Made by a program: the position numbers and the translations under genes. A stretch of 53,679 nt of DNA from positions 1 to 53,679 of the forward strand of contig NZ_JAEMNU010000020.1 of the NCBI RefSeq assembly GCF_016461825.1. The letters run 5' to 3'. The notes beneath the pieces were generated by a model, which was not told the origin of the DNA, searched no databases, and was given only the letters and a program-made list of their open reading frames with translations. Shown piece after piece: positions 7,661 through 15,339 of the stretch (positions are counted from its first letter, which is position 1; each line of letters starts with the position of its first letter). This DNA comes from Rugamonas violacea (GTDB taxonomy: Bacteria > Pseudomonadota > Gammaproteobacteria > Burkholderiales > Burkholderiaceae_D).

Positions 7661-9451
7661 TCAGCGGCATTGGTCGATCCGCTTGACCAGCGGGATGCGG
7701 CAGGTGGGTGCGCCCAGTTGCACGCCGGCGCCGATCGACCAGCCGCCACGGATGCTGCCGTTGCGTTGCACGGCGGCGTCGCGGCTGCCTTGCAGATAGG
7801 CGGTGAGGAAGCTGGAAAAGCCCAGGTCGATGCGCCCGCCCAGCGACGGCCGCCACGCCGCCGGCAGACCGTCGCGCGCCAAGCGTAGCGCCCGCAACTG
7901 CACGCTGAGCGCGGTTTCGGTCTCCGGCCGGACCCAAGCCAGGCGGCTGCTCAGCGCGATGCCGTCCCTGCCCGGGCCGAAATAGCCTTGCAGCCCTGCC
8001 AGCAAGGCGTAATTTTCGGAGAAGCGCTCGTGCGAGGCCTTGCCCTGGACCACGGTTTCGAGCGTCAGCAGCTTGCGGTTTTGCGTGTCGCCGAAGGTCA
8101 TATTGTCGATGCCGTAACTCACTCCCCAGATCTGGTCCATCGCCTTGTAATCGATCCAAGTGCGGTCGTCGTCCAGGTCGCCGCTACGCCGGTTGCGTTC
8201 GGGGATGACATATGTGATAGGGCCTATCACCGCCGTGATCTTCGATGGCTTGATGGGGTAAAAGACCTCCTCGGCGGGCTGCGGAGGAGGGTCGAAATCC
8301 CAGGTCCAGGCGCTCTTGGAGAACGAGTCCTTCAGCACAATCGCGCGCACGGCACCGGCACCGGCGGTGCCGGCCTCGCTGGACTGGCTTTCGAGCACGT
8401 CGAAAATGGCGCGGACCTCGGTCCACAGCATCACCAGGCGCTGCTCGTCCTGATCCGCGTCCCACAGGTGCTGGTCGCCGCGCAGCTTGACTTTGAGCTC
8501 CTCCTTGCCGTGGACGCGTCGCATGAACTCCAGCAACTTGTCGAGGCGTTTGTCTTCGCTCTGCGCCAGCACTGCGCAGTCGGCCGCGCAGGGTTTGGGG
8601 GACTCGCCGATGTAGCGGAAGAAGTACTGGCGCACCGCCAAATCTTCGCACAGGCTTTGCAAAATCGTACCGATCAGATTGACTCCATGCGAGGCGTTGG
8701 GGATGCTGGTCGTGTCGGCAAGCACCGTCTTGTCGACGGCGATCGTCCAACCGCGCTGGTTGTTGCGGTCGTGGTAGGCGTTGGCGGCGATGTCGCTGAG
8801 CCGGCTGCGCCAGGTGGTGATGTGGCCGGGGGCGAAGCTGTCTTGAAGGAAATGATCTGAAATGGCGTTCGCCACCATGGCGCCGAACAGGTTGCCGTCC
8901 GAGGCGCGCAACATCAGCGCCAGCAAATGATTGGTGCGCTGCGCCGCCAGCAACTCCGCCTGGAAGTGGGAGTGGTTGACATGGCCGGCCCGCGCGCCTT
9001 CGAAATTCGAGTCCGCGGGATCGCAGCGCTGCCAATACCTGAATTCCAGATCGCTCCTCCGTTCGGGAAACAATTGGCCGTGCCGGGCGCGCGCGTCGCC
9101 CTTCGGACGTGCCAGGATCAGTTGGTTTTCGCGTCCGGCCAGCAGTTTTTCCGGCGTCAGGAAGTAGTCGACGCACATGACGATGTCGCCGTAGCTGATG
9201 TGGCTGTAGGGTGTGGCGGTGGAGTGCTGCGCCTCGACGGCGTTGCCCACCGGGTCGAAGAAGGTCTTCTCCTCGTCCTTGAGCAGGCAGAAGTCGACCC
9301 TCGGGTTGGTGGCGCAAAAGATCTGCGTCGCCAAGTGATAGGACAAGTCGGCCAATTGCTTGTGTTCGGGCGATTCGAATGCGGCCGCGTGGTTCACGCA
9401 GAGCAGTAGCAGCACGAGTCGGCACAGCGATCGCATCATCATCATCATCAT
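7661..9451 (-). CDS. Secreted zinc-phospholipase-C-like protein with a beta-rich C-terminus
   Basis: A 596-residue protein with a signal peptide ending near HAAAFES. The N-terminal half is helical and carries SDHFLQDSFAPGH at 198-210, which resembles the His/Asp metal motif of zinc phospholipase C and P1-type nucleases, plus several conserved-looking His (GHVNHSHF at 157-163). The last ~180 residues alternate polar and hydrophobic positions like an outer-membrane beta-barrel. Enzyme identity is inferred from the motif only. It is the last gene of a three-gene operon. The start is uncertain because six ATG codons are in tandem and the ribosome binding site abuts the first, so initiation probably uses the third or fourth. 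Confidence 0.5.
   Translation of the reverse strand: MMMMMMRSLCRLVLLLLCVNHAAAFESPEHKQLADLSYHLATQIFCATNPRVDFCLLKDEEKTFFDPVGNAVEAQHSTATPYSHISYGDIVMCVDYFLTPEKLLAGRENQLILARPKGDARARHGQLFPERRSDLEFRYWQRCDPADSNFEGARAGHVNHSHFQAELLAAQRTNHLLALMLRASDGNLFGAMVANAISDHFLQDSFAPGHITTWRSRLSDIAANAYHDRNNQRGWTIAVDKTVLADTTSIPNASHGVNLIGTILQSLCEDLAVRQYFFRYIGESPKPCAADCAVLAQSEDKRLDKLLEFMRRVHGKEELKVKLRGDQHLWDADQDEQRLVMLWTEVRAIFDVLESQSSEAGTAGAGAVRAIVLKDSFSKSAWTWDFDPPPQPAEEVFYPIKPSKITAVIGPITYVIPERNRRSGDLDDDRTWIDYKAMDQIWGVSYGIDNMTFGDTQNRKLLTLETVVQGKASHERFSENYALLAGLQGYFGPGRDGIALSSRLAWVRPETETALSVQLRALRLARDGLPAAWRPSLGGRIDLGFSSFLTAYLQGSRDAAVQRNGSIRGGWSIGAGVQLGAPTCRIPLVKRIDQCR
9434..9451 (-). repeat. (ATG)6 trinucleotide repeat at a start site
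   Basis: Six tandem ATG codons start the gene ending at 7661. An AAGGAG ribosome binding site touches the first ATG, so a usable spacing of 6-9 bases is reached only at the third or fourth ATG. Gain or loss of units would keep the frame and only alter the usable start. Confidence 0.8.
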
Positions 9452-9479
9452 CTCCTTTTGCGCGGGGCCGCGACGGGTG

Positions 9480-10274
9480 TTACAGCACCGTCTGCAGGGC
9501 CTTCAGCAGAACGCCGGCGCCGCATTGCTGGGAGACGCTGTCCGGGTCGAAGCGGTGGTCCTCGACGAAGCGGCCCTTTTCGTACAGGTTCGAATAGCTC
9601 CACACATAGGGCGACCAGAGCTCTTTTGCGCGGTAGCCGAAGCCGTTGAACTTTTCCCAGCGGTACAGCATGGTGGCCACGTTCCAATCGCCCAAGCCGA
9701 CAAAACCCTCCAGCGTCAGCGCGTCGAGCGCGCTGTCCTCCCAGTTGAACGGCGGGTTGCCGGCGGCGGGGCGGCCGCGCGGCACGTGGCTGGTGCGGGC
9801 GCTGAGCGGATCGCCGTTGTGCAGGTGGGTGGCGAAATTGGTGTTCGATTCGAGCATGTGGATGATGCCGATGAAGTACCAAGGAATCTTGACGTCGTTG
9901 GCCAGCGCCCGGTAGCGCGGCGCGTTGTCGAGCAGGCGGCCGACCCGGCCCTTGATCTCGGTCTGGCGCTGGGGCCGGATCTGGCACAGGTCGAAGCAGG
10001 CGCGGTACTGCGCCGCCAAGGTCGCGAAGGGGCCGGCCGGCAGCGGCGGCGGCAGTTCCTCGACCAGCGCGGCGGTCGGCGCCGGGGCGGCCTCGGCCTC
10101 GTCGGCGGTGGCCAGGGGGGCCAGTTGCGGCGAACCGGCGAAGGTGGCGATCACCGTGAAGTTGCCGTCCGGCTCGGCGATTTTCTGCACCGTGGCGCCG
10201 ATGGCGCGGTAATCGGCCACCAGCTCGGCGACGCCGTCCGGCGGCACGCCGCGCAGGATTTCCTGTGTGCTCAT
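9480..10274 (-). CDS. Lysozyme-like (COG5526-type) protein with an N-terminal extension
   Basis: A 264-residue protein. Residues 1-50 are a small unknown domain, 51-80 a Pro/Ala linker, and 100-264 match the lysozyme-like family with IPWYFIGIIHMLES (130-143, candidate catalytic Glu142), HLHNGDPL, VPRGRP and the closing SQQCGAGVLLKAL. Known relatives are predicted muramidases. No signal peptide is visible, which is odd for a wall enzyme. Spacing of 9 bases to the lipoprotein gene upstream and 28 bases to the phospholipase-like gene downstream indicates one operon. Confidence 0.65.
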   Translation of the reverse strand: MSTQEILRGVPPDGVAELVADYRAIGATVQKIAEPDGNFTVIATFAGSPQLAPLATADEAEAAPAPTAALVEELPPPLPAGPFATLAAQYRACFDLCQIRPQRQTEIKGRVGRLLDNAPRYRALANDVKIPWYFIGIIHMLESNTNFATHLHNGDPLSARTSHVPRGRPAAGNPPFNWEDSALDALTLEGFVGLGDWNVATMLYRWEKFNGFGYRAKELWSPYVWSYSNLYEKGRFVEDHRFDPDSVSQQCGAGVLLKALQTVL

Positions 10275-10283
10275 GTGTACTCC

Positions 10284-11219
10284 CTATTTGGCCAGGTTGA
10301 AGAACAGCACCGCCTCGACCCGGTCCTGCGCATAGGCCGGCGTGTTGATGAAGGCGATGTAACTGACGCCGATGCCCTTGGCCCGCATGAAGGCTTCCAG
10401 CCGGCTGCGGCGCTCGTTGTCGATGGCGCCGTTCTGCTTGACGAACTGATTCAGCAGCTTGCTGCTGGCATCGGGGGCGAAGGAGGCGTCGACGGTGACG
10501 CGGGCGTTCGACACCTCGGGCGCGCGGCCGGTGGCGGCGTTGCCCGCCTTGCCGCCCGGCTGGGCGTTCTTGACTGCGTGGTTGACCTCGGCTTCGATCG
10601 AGGCGGGTATGCACAGCGAGGCATAGCCGCGGATCACCGCCATGGCCGCCGGGCGCGAGGTGTAGCCGCTCACCTTTTCGTCCTTGTACTTGGCCTGCAG
10701 CGCCTTGACCAGGGCGCGCACCGAGGAGGGTTCGATGTCGTACAACACGTTGTTGCTCAGGTTGTCGACGGTGGCCGCGCTCAGGCCGAAGGCGATGGCG
10801 ACCAGCGAAACATCCTTGGCCGCCGATTTCGCCGCCGCCATGATGCCGGCCGAGGCCGTGCCCAGCAGGCCGAGCTCGCCGCTGACGGTTTTCCGGTCGC
10901 GGTTCAGGCGCACCAGGGCGGCCATGTAGGCCTCGCATTTGGAGTCGGCGTATTCGATGCCGGCGTCGATCACCTTGTCCCAGGCGTCCGTGGTGATCGC
11001 CTCCGGTGGTGGGGGCAGACCCGCCCTGATCTGCAGTTGTGCCAGTATCTTGGTTTGTTCGGTGGTGCTGCTGACAAGGTCGGCGGAGTCGAAGTCCGCC
11101 TTGGGTCCGAGCGCCAGCGTGGTGTTGCTGTTCAGGTCGGTGGCGCAGCCGGACAAGGCCGGCGGCAAAGCTATGGCGGCGAGCAAGAGCAGGGCGGCGC
11201 GGCGCGTGCTGGGAAGCAT
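10284..11219 (-). CDS. Predicted lipoprotein of unknown function
   Basis: A 311-residue protein with a lipoprotein signal peptide and lipobox LSGC (Cys25), followed by TDLN, so it should be anchored in the outer membrane. The body is mixed alpha/beta with no recognised domain; the region SGELGLLGTASAGIMAAAKSAAKD is Ala/Gly-rich and helical. It is first in the operon with the lysozyme-like and phospholipase-like genes, which suggests a shared envelope job. Function is not known. Confidence 0.65.
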   Translation of the reverse strand: MLPSTRRAALLLLAAIALPPALSGCATDLNSNTTLALGPKADFDSADLVSSTTEQTKILAQLQIRAGLPPPPEAITTDAWDKVIDAGIEYADSKCEAYMAALVRLNRDRKTVSGELGLLGTASAGIMAAAKSAAKDVSLVAIAFGLSAATVDNLSNNVLYDIEPSSVRALVKALQAKYKDEKVSGYTSRPAAMAVIRGYASLCIPASIEAEVNHAVKNAQPGGKAGNAATGRAPEVSNARVTVDASFAPDASSKLLNQFVKQNGAIDNERRSRLEAFMRAKGIGVSYIAFINTPAYAQDRVEAVLFFNLAK

Positions 11220-11537
11220 GTTCGTGTCCTCGGCAAAGGGATCGGCACTCCGATTTTCCTAGTCTTGTAGGATTACTCCTACGTAAAGTGGCAATTTTGC
11301 TCTCATTTTTTAGCCGAACTCTCTCCAATCGTCACAGCGCCGCAATCCGGGCCGCGCCGAGCCGTCCTCGCGAGCGGGCCGCCACTCTGCCGCAGAGGCT
11401 GCTTGTCCGCACAAACATCCGCGCAAGCTCGGCGGGCCTGTTGGGCCGGCGCCACACCGGGGTGGGCCGCTCGGCAGCATGCTGTCGATGATCGATGACG
11501 GGATGGAGGTATTTGCAGCTGCGCTGCCGCGCCGGCC
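11220..11537. other. Intergenic stretch without a supported gene
   Basis: About 318 bases between the lipoprotein gene and the NHL-like pseudogene. Near 11240-11285 the sequence is AT-richer and could hold the promoter of the minus-strand lipoprotein operon. Short frames here have no family features. The stretch probably includes decayed sequence from the adjoining pseudogene. Confidence 0.4.
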
Positions 11538-11918
11538 TTATTCGTCAGCCGGCAATTCGCGCGACTGCAAATCGAAAGGCACGCCGCGCGGCACGGCGCT
11601 GTCATCGTCCTGGTGGTCGGGCAGCAGCCGGTATTCCGATTCGATGAAGTAGACGCGGTTGCCGACGACGACGACGGACGACGCATCGTTCAGGCCGGCC
11701 ACCACGCTACGCAGCGACATCCGTCCGCCATCCAGGCGCGCCACGGCGCCCTGGCGCCAGCCGCCGACATAGAAACTGCCGTCCGCGCCGGCCGCCACGC
11801 GTTGCGGATATCAGTCGGCCGGCAGGGGCCGCACGGTCGCCATGCTCGGCGCGGCGTGGGCGTGGGCGGGCAGGCACGGCGACAGCAGTAGGGAGGTCCG
11901 GGAGGGCAGGCGGCGCAT
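11538..11918 (-). pseudogene. Remnant of a secreted NHL/strictosidine-synthase-like gene
   Basis: From ATG 11918 the frame gives a signal-peptide-like start (MRRLPSRTSLLLSPCLPAHA) and reads to LPAD, where TGA (11811-11813) interrupts at codon 36. It then continues open as YPQRVAAGADGSFYVGGWRQGAVARLDG and VVVVGNRVYFIESEYRLL to a stop at 11538. The GADGSFYV and VARLDG pieces resemble beta-propeller (NHL) repeats. A whole propeller would need over 250 residues, so the gene is also cut short at the 3' end. Confidence 0.6.
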
Positions 11919-12024
11919 GGCGGACTCCAATCAGGATGAATGCGGCCATTCTGGCTGCAAACAATTGAAGGGTAAATGCGGTGGAAATTCCTGCTATCGA
12001 AAGAAATTATTTCGAATCGCCGCC

Positions 12025-12720
12025 TCAAATGCGGTCGCTCTCCTTGCGCACGATGCGGCCGATGATGATGCAGTCGTTGCCACGGCAGACCTTGCGGTGG
12101 TACTTGCGCTGGTCCGGGTTGTCCGACGTCAACCACCATTCGCCGGCGTCGCGCGACAGGCGCTTGACCACCGGCTCGCCTTCGTAGTTGACGGCGAAGA
12201 CGGCGCCGTCGACCGGCTTGGCGTCGGCCGTGTTGATGATCACCAAGTCGTCCTCGTACAGCGAGGGCTCCATGCTTTCGCCGCGCACCTTGATGCCGAT
12301 CAGGCGCTCGGGAATGAAGCCGTTGCGGTCGGCCCAGTTGCGCGGCACGCTGAACATGCTGCCGTCGTGCATCTCCGGCTCGATGCTGAAGCCGCTGATG
12401 CCGGCCGACAGGCGCAGCTTGACCTTCTGGATCTGGTAGAAGCGGACGTCGTCCTCCTGCGCCACCACCACCGGGACGAAGCCGGCCGGCGGTGCCATGG
12501 CGCGGCCGCGCGGCTCGATGCCCTCGTGCAGCCAGTCGAAGGCGACGTTGCAGGCGGCCGCCAGTTGCACCAGCGTGTGGGCTTCCGGACCGCGCTTGCC
12601 GACCCCCTTGAGTATGCGGTTGATGGTCGGCTGCGGCACGCCGGAGGCGCGCGACAGCGCGCTCTGCGATTCGAAGCCGGCCTCTTTCATGGCCGCGTCC
12701 AGTCTGCTTGAAATATCCAT
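12025..12720 (-). CDS. Tailocin repressor, XRE-HTH plus S24 (LexA/CI-like) peptidase
   Basis: A 231-residue protein. Residues 1-65 form an XRE helix-turn-helix (SQSALSRASGVPQPTINRILKG). The C-terminal half is an S24 domain with the catalytic serine in VRGESMEP (Ser149) and lysine in PVVKRL (Lys186), 37 residues apart as in LexA and UmuD. An Ala106-Gly107 bond (LSAGIS) is a fitting self-cleavage site. Such repressors are inactivated by RecA after DNA damage. It faces the putative regulator at 12858 and controls, by position, the tail operon. It parallels PrtR of pyocins and CI of phages. Its mRNA may be leaderless. Confidence 0.88.
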   Translation of the reverse strand: MDISSRLDAAMKEAGFESQSALSRASGVPQPTINRILKGVGKRGPEAHTLVQLAAACNVAFDWLHEGIEPRGRAMAPPAGFVPVVVAQEDDVRFYQIQKVKLRLSAGISGFSIEPEMHDGSMFSVPRNWADRNGFIPERLIGIKVRGESMEPSLYEDDLVIINTADAKPVDGAVFAVNYEGEPVVKRLSRDAGEWWLTSDNPDQRKYHRKVCRGNDCIIIGRIVRKESDRI

Positions 12721-12857
12721 AATGAATTATACATCCGCGTATAGTTTTTGGTGAATTTCTATCCATTTGCGTATTGATCCTGTATTCATTCTCGTATATA
12801 TTGTGTGAATTGGCAAGTTTTACAGTGGCAGGAACACAGCGAAAGGCGGGTAGGGAC
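12721..12857. promoter_or_regulatory. Divergent control region between repressor and regulator
   Basis: An AT-rich 137-base gap in GC-rich surroundings. On the minus strand TATAAT (12726-12731) lies five bases before the repressor ATG, which predicts a leaderless transcript as for lambda cI from PRM. The inverted repeat TATACATCCGCGTATA (12728-12743) overlaps this -10, a good autoregulatory operator. For the plus strand, TTGATC (12774-12779), 17 bases, TATATT (12797-12802) is a promoter candidate. GTATT, GTATT and GTATA begin at 12771, 12782 and 12794, about one helical turn apart. Confidence 0.6.
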
Positions 12858-13559
12858 ATGGCAAACATGCAAACGATGGCAGTGGGAAAAAGGGCGGCGG
12901 GGGTAAGTAAGCAGGAGGAGTATCGCGACGCGGTCTTCAGCAGCGCCGGGCAGGCGGTGCACGTGGCGTACATGATCATGGCGCAGGAAGCGCAGCAGGA
13001 CGCGCCGCTACGCAAGGCGTTGATGCGCATCATGGAGTCGGCCGGCAGCCTGGCCGAGCCGCAGCGCGAATGGCTCGAACAGCTGCGCGGCAGCACGTCG
13101 AAGCAGGTCAACTTCGCCGGACTCAGCCCGCTGGAGGTGCGCGCCCAGTGCGCCTTGATCGTCCACGCCGTGGCGCACAAGCTGCCGCGCACCGAGATGT
13201 GGGCCTTGCAGGCGAAGTACGGCCACACCGACATGGAAGACGCCGCCGGCGTGCGCCGCTACGCCTTCTCGGCCGAGCGCATCGCCGCGATCAAGGGCTT
13301 GGCGGACTGGATGGCGCCGGCCTTCCCGGCGATCCAGCCGTTCGCCCTCGACTGCATGGTCGGCAAGCTGTACGCCAACCATCAGGGCATTGCGATCAGC
13401 TTCCGCGAGCTGGCCAAGTCCTTCGGCGGCAACCATATGACGTATGCGCGCAACTTCGACAAGCTCAAGCAACGTTTGCACGAGCTGGAAATGGTGGCGC
13501 TGGACCGGCTGGAGCCGTATTTGCGGGAGCAGGGCGTGGTGGGAGAAGTTTTTTGCTAG
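12858..13559 (+). CDS. Unrecognised protein, putative regulator of the tail operon
   Basis: The ATG at 12858 gives 233 residues; an in-frame ATG at 12774 overlaps the promoter and is unlikely. I do not recognise the family. It is mainly helical, has the region LSPLEVRAQCALIVHAVAHKLP in the middle and a C-terminal stretch (GIAISFRELAKSFGGNHMTYARNFDKLKQRLHELE) that could be a DNA-binding helix-turn-helix. It is transcribed divergently from the S24 repressor and ends 19 bases before the main tail promoter, the place held by PrtN-type activators in pyocins, though it is twice their size and not similar to the eye. An activator or antiterminator role is inferred from position. Confidence 0.5.
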   Translation: MANMQTMAVGKRAAGVSKQEEYRDAVFSSAGQAVHVAYMIMAQEAQQDAPLRKALMRIMESAGSLAEPQREWLEQLRGSTSKQVNFAGLSPLEVRAQCALIVHAVAHKLPRTEMWALQAKYGHTDMEDAAGVRRYAFSAERIAAIKGLADWMAPAFPAIQPFALDCMVGKLYANHQGIAISFRELAKSFGGNHMTYARNFDKLKQRLHELEMVALDRLEPYLREQGVVGEVFC

Positions 13560-13577
13560 TTTGTAGAAAAAAGTAGT

Positions 13578-13606
13578 TGACAAGGTGTTACAGAGGGTAT
13601 AAAGTT
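13578..13606 (+). promoter_or_regulatory. Main tail-operon promoter
   Basis: A consensus -35 TTGACA at 13578-13583 is followed by GTATAAAGT; TATAAA (13599-13604) gives a 15-base spacer and TAAAGT (13601-13606) a 17-base spacer. It is the best sigma-70 promoter in the cluster and faces the tail genes. Shortly after it comes TCATTCTCG (13611-13619), which also occurs in the repressor/regulator gap at 12786-12794. Confidence 0.6.
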
Positions 13607-13632
13607 TAGTCATTCTCGCAGTAATAGCATCC

Positions 13633-13660
13633 AAAGCCCGCCGCAGCGGGCTTTGTCGTT
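13633..13660 (+). terminator. Intrinsic terminator 1 in the tail-operon leader
   Basis: A perfect 9-base stem AAAGCCCGC (13633-13641) pairs with GCGGGCTTT (13646-13654) across a 4-base loop, followed by a T-rich GTCGTTT. It lies about 30 bases after the main promoter, before any structural gene. Confidence 0.6.
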
Positions 13661-13700
13661 TCTGCGGCAAACATGGATTTCCCCAGCATTTCCCCCACAG

Positions 13701-13735
13701 CCCGCCCGGCCCCACAGCCCGGCGGGTTTTTTTTT
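13701..13735 (+). terminator. Intrinsic terminator 2 in the tail-operon leader
   Basis: A CCCGCC stem (13701-13706) pairs with GGCGGG (13721-13726) and is followed directly by nine T residues (13727-13735). Together with the previous hairpin it puts two terminators between the main promoter and the first tail gene. Confidence 0.65.
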
Positions 13736-13740
13736 GACCC

Positions 13741-13800
13741 CAAAGCAAAATCGGGGTCGGACCCGCCGGGTCCGACCCCAGATTGACGCCCTTGGGTTTC
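13741..13800. repeat. REP-like palindrome, copy 1
   Basis: The core GGGGTCGGACCC (13753-13764), GCC, GGGTCCGACCCC (13768-13779) is a perfect 12-base inverted repeat. Flanks CCCAAAGC and GCCCTTGGG extend the pairing imperfectly. It lies between terminator 2 and the first tail gene. Four other copies occur in this window. Confidence 0.85.
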
Positions 13801-13820
13801 ATCGTGATAGAGGACGCAAG

Positions 13821-14351
13821 ATGAGCGACAAGCTTGAATCGATAGAACAATTGCACGAGGCGATCCGCAGCGGCCTGGCGGCGCGGCTGGCCGGCGTGCC
13901 GACGGTGCTGCACTACCCGCCGTCCGAATCGGCCTTGGCGCTGCCGGCGGTGCTGGTCGAGCTGGCCGAGCTGCGGCCGGGACGCGATCCCGGCACCGGC
14001 GAGTCGGCGCTGATCGGCCGCTTCGTGGCGCGCCTGATCGTCGACGCGGCCGGCGCCAAGGCGGCGCTGGCGCTGCGCGAGTTGGCGGCGCGGCTGGCGC
14101 TGGTGCTCAAGCATCAGAACTGGGGCCTGCCGGTCGGCATGGCGCAGTGGCAGCAGGCCGTTGCCGGCACCGGTGCCGCCGGCCGCCTCGAATGGCAGTT
14201 GGAGTGGAGCCACGAGTTCGAACTGGGCGCGCCGGTCTGGCCGTATCCGGACAGCAGCAACACCCAGCTGATGCTGGGCCTGGACCCGGAAACGGGCGTC
14301 GGCAAGAAGGCGCGTTACTGGGACGCCGGCGACGTTCCCACCAACCTCTAG
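13821..14351 (+). CDS. Phage tail protein, Gp37/tail-completion-like
   Basis: A 176-residue protein opening the structural operon. Its layout (IEQLHEAIRSGLAARLAGV, then a strand-rich part PAVLVELAELRPGRD and helical AAGAKAALALRELAARLALVL) resembles small Mu-type Gp37 or tail-terminator/completion proteins, which cap the tube or join it to a head. Similarity is weak and remembered, not computed. In a headless particle such a protein would close the distal end of the tube. The spike gene follows within about 10 bases. Confidence 0.5.
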   Translation: MSDKLESIEQLHEAIRSGLAARLAGVPTVLHYPPSESALALPAVLVELAELRPGRDPGTGESALIGRFVARLIVDAAGAKAALALRELAARLALVLKHQNWGLPVGMAQWQQAVAGTGAAGRLEWQLEWSHEFELGAPVWPYPDSSNTQLMLGLDPETGVGKKARYWDAGDVPTNL

Positions 14352-14360
14352 GAGATGGCG

Positions 14361-14957
14361 ATGGACTATCCGATAGTCGAATTGGACCGCCGCCTGGCGG
14401 CGCTGATCCAGGCCGGCACCATCGCCGAGGTCGACCACGCGGCGGCGCGCTGCCGCATCCGCGTCGGCCAGTGGACCTCGGCGCTGCTGCCCTGGCAGAC
14501 CTTGGGCGCGGGCCAGGTGCGCCACTGGCGCGCGCCGTCGCTGGGCGAGCAGGCGCTGATCATCGCGCCGTCCGGCGAGCCGGCGGCCGGCTTCATCCTG
14601 CCCGGTTTCTATTCCGAGCCGCACGGCCAGGCCGGCGAGCAGCGCCCCAAGGTGGTGAGCTGGCGCATGCCCGACGGCTGCCTGATCGAGTACGACTGGG
14701 AAGCCGGCGCGCTGCAGGTCAGCGGCAGCAAGAAGGTCAGCGTCAACAACGCCGAGACGGTCAGCATCGTCTCCGGCGGCCAGGTCACCTTGCAATGTCC
14801 GAGCCTGGTGGTGGACTGCGCCTCGACCACCTTCAAGGGCAAGGTCAGCGTGGAGGGCGCCGTCAGCGTCAAGGGCAACCTGGGCGTGGACGGTAACGTC
14901 GACGCCGCCGGCACCGTGATGGACTCGGGCGGCAACAGCAACCACCACAAGCACTGA
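14361..14957 (+). CDS. V: Baseplate assembly protein V, central spike
   Basis: About 198 residues. The N-terminus is an OB-fold (GTIAEVDHAAARCRIRVGQW), followed by the P2 gpV-like core and a beta-helical C-terminus (repeats of KVSVNNAETVSIV, GKVSVEGAVSVKGNLGVDG). It ends in NSNHHKH; an HxH motif near the tip holds the iron ion at the spike apex in P2 gpV and phi92 spikes. The trimer pierces the target outer membrane. AGGAG touches an ATG at 14355, so the second ATG at 14361, six bases away, is the likely start; the first would add two residues. Confidence 0.9.
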   Translation: MDYPIVELDRRLAALIQAGTIAEVDHAAARCRIRVGQWTSALLPWQTLGAGQVRHWRAPSLGEQALIIAPSGEPAAGFILPGFYSEPHGQAGEQRPKVVSWRMPDGCLIEYDWEAGALQVSGSKKVSVNNAETVSIVSGGQVTLQCPSLVVDCASTTFKGKVSVEGAVSVKGNLGVDGNVDAAGTVMDSGGNSNHHKH

Positions 14958-14985
14958 TTGGGCCGCATCCCGCCTGGCGGCGCCA

Positions 14986-15060
14986 AAAACCACCCAACGG
15001 CAGAGAGCCGGGGTCGGACCCGGCGGGTCCGACCCCAGATTTACGCCCTTGGGTGGTTTT
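14986..15060. repeat. REP-like palindrome, copy 2
   Basis: The most complete copy. Outer arms AAAACCACCCAA (14986-14997) and TTGGGTGGTTTT (15049-15060) are perfectly inverted, and the inner core GGGGTCGGACCC/GGGTCCGACCCC spans 15010-15036. The RNA could fold into a 75-base two-part hairpin. It lies between the spike gene and a terminator-like hairpin. Confidence 0.88.
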
Positions 15061-15104
15061 CGTCGCCGCCGGCGCCGACACACGAAGCACCATTTTTCTC
15101 AACG

Positions 15105-15130
15105 ATGCCCGCCGATGCGGGCATTTTTTT
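15105..15130 (+). terminator. Intrinsic terminator 3, abutting a ribosome binding site
   Basis: ATGCCCGC (15105-15112), loop CGAT, GCGGGCAT (15117-15124) followed by seven T residues. The AAGGAG ribosome binding site of the next gene starts at the base after the T-run. It looks like a canonical terminator inside the operon. Confidence 0.65.
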
Positions 15131-15142
15131 AAGGAGTCACCC

Positions 15143-15337
15143 ATGGCAAGAGCCAACAACAAACCCCCCGTCGTGTTCCGCGACACCGCCTTCCAGAGCC
15201 GCAGCATCTTCCTGCCCGACGGCAGCCAGCACCGCGTCCACAACGGCACGCTGACGGCGGCCAGCGCGGGACTGATCGCGCATCTCGACCAGCACGCCGA
15301 GTTCGAGCGGGTGCCGGTCGTGCGCGCGGCGGCATAG
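15143..15337 (+). CDS. Small tail-cluster protein of unknown function
   Basis: A 64-residue protein with AAGGAG seven bases ahead of the ATG. The sequence is polar with a strand pair (SRSIFLPDGSQHRVHNGTLTA) and a helix (AGLIAHLDQHAEFERV). No known family is recognised. It lies between spike V and baseplate W with two bases to the next ATG, so it is likely a minor baseplate or spike-associated protein. A T-run terminator sits directly before its ribosome binding site, so its expression may depend on antitermination or readthrough. Confidence 0.6.
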   Translation: MARANNKPPVVFRDTAFQSRSIFLPDGSQHRVHNGTLTAASAGLIAHLDQHAEFERVPVVRAAA

Positions 15338-15339
15338 CC

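Noticed and set aside
11997..12015. TCGAAA/TTTCGA inverted repeat after the repressor gene as a terminator
   Set aside because: The stem is only six bases and AT-rich with no T-run, so it is too weak to call.
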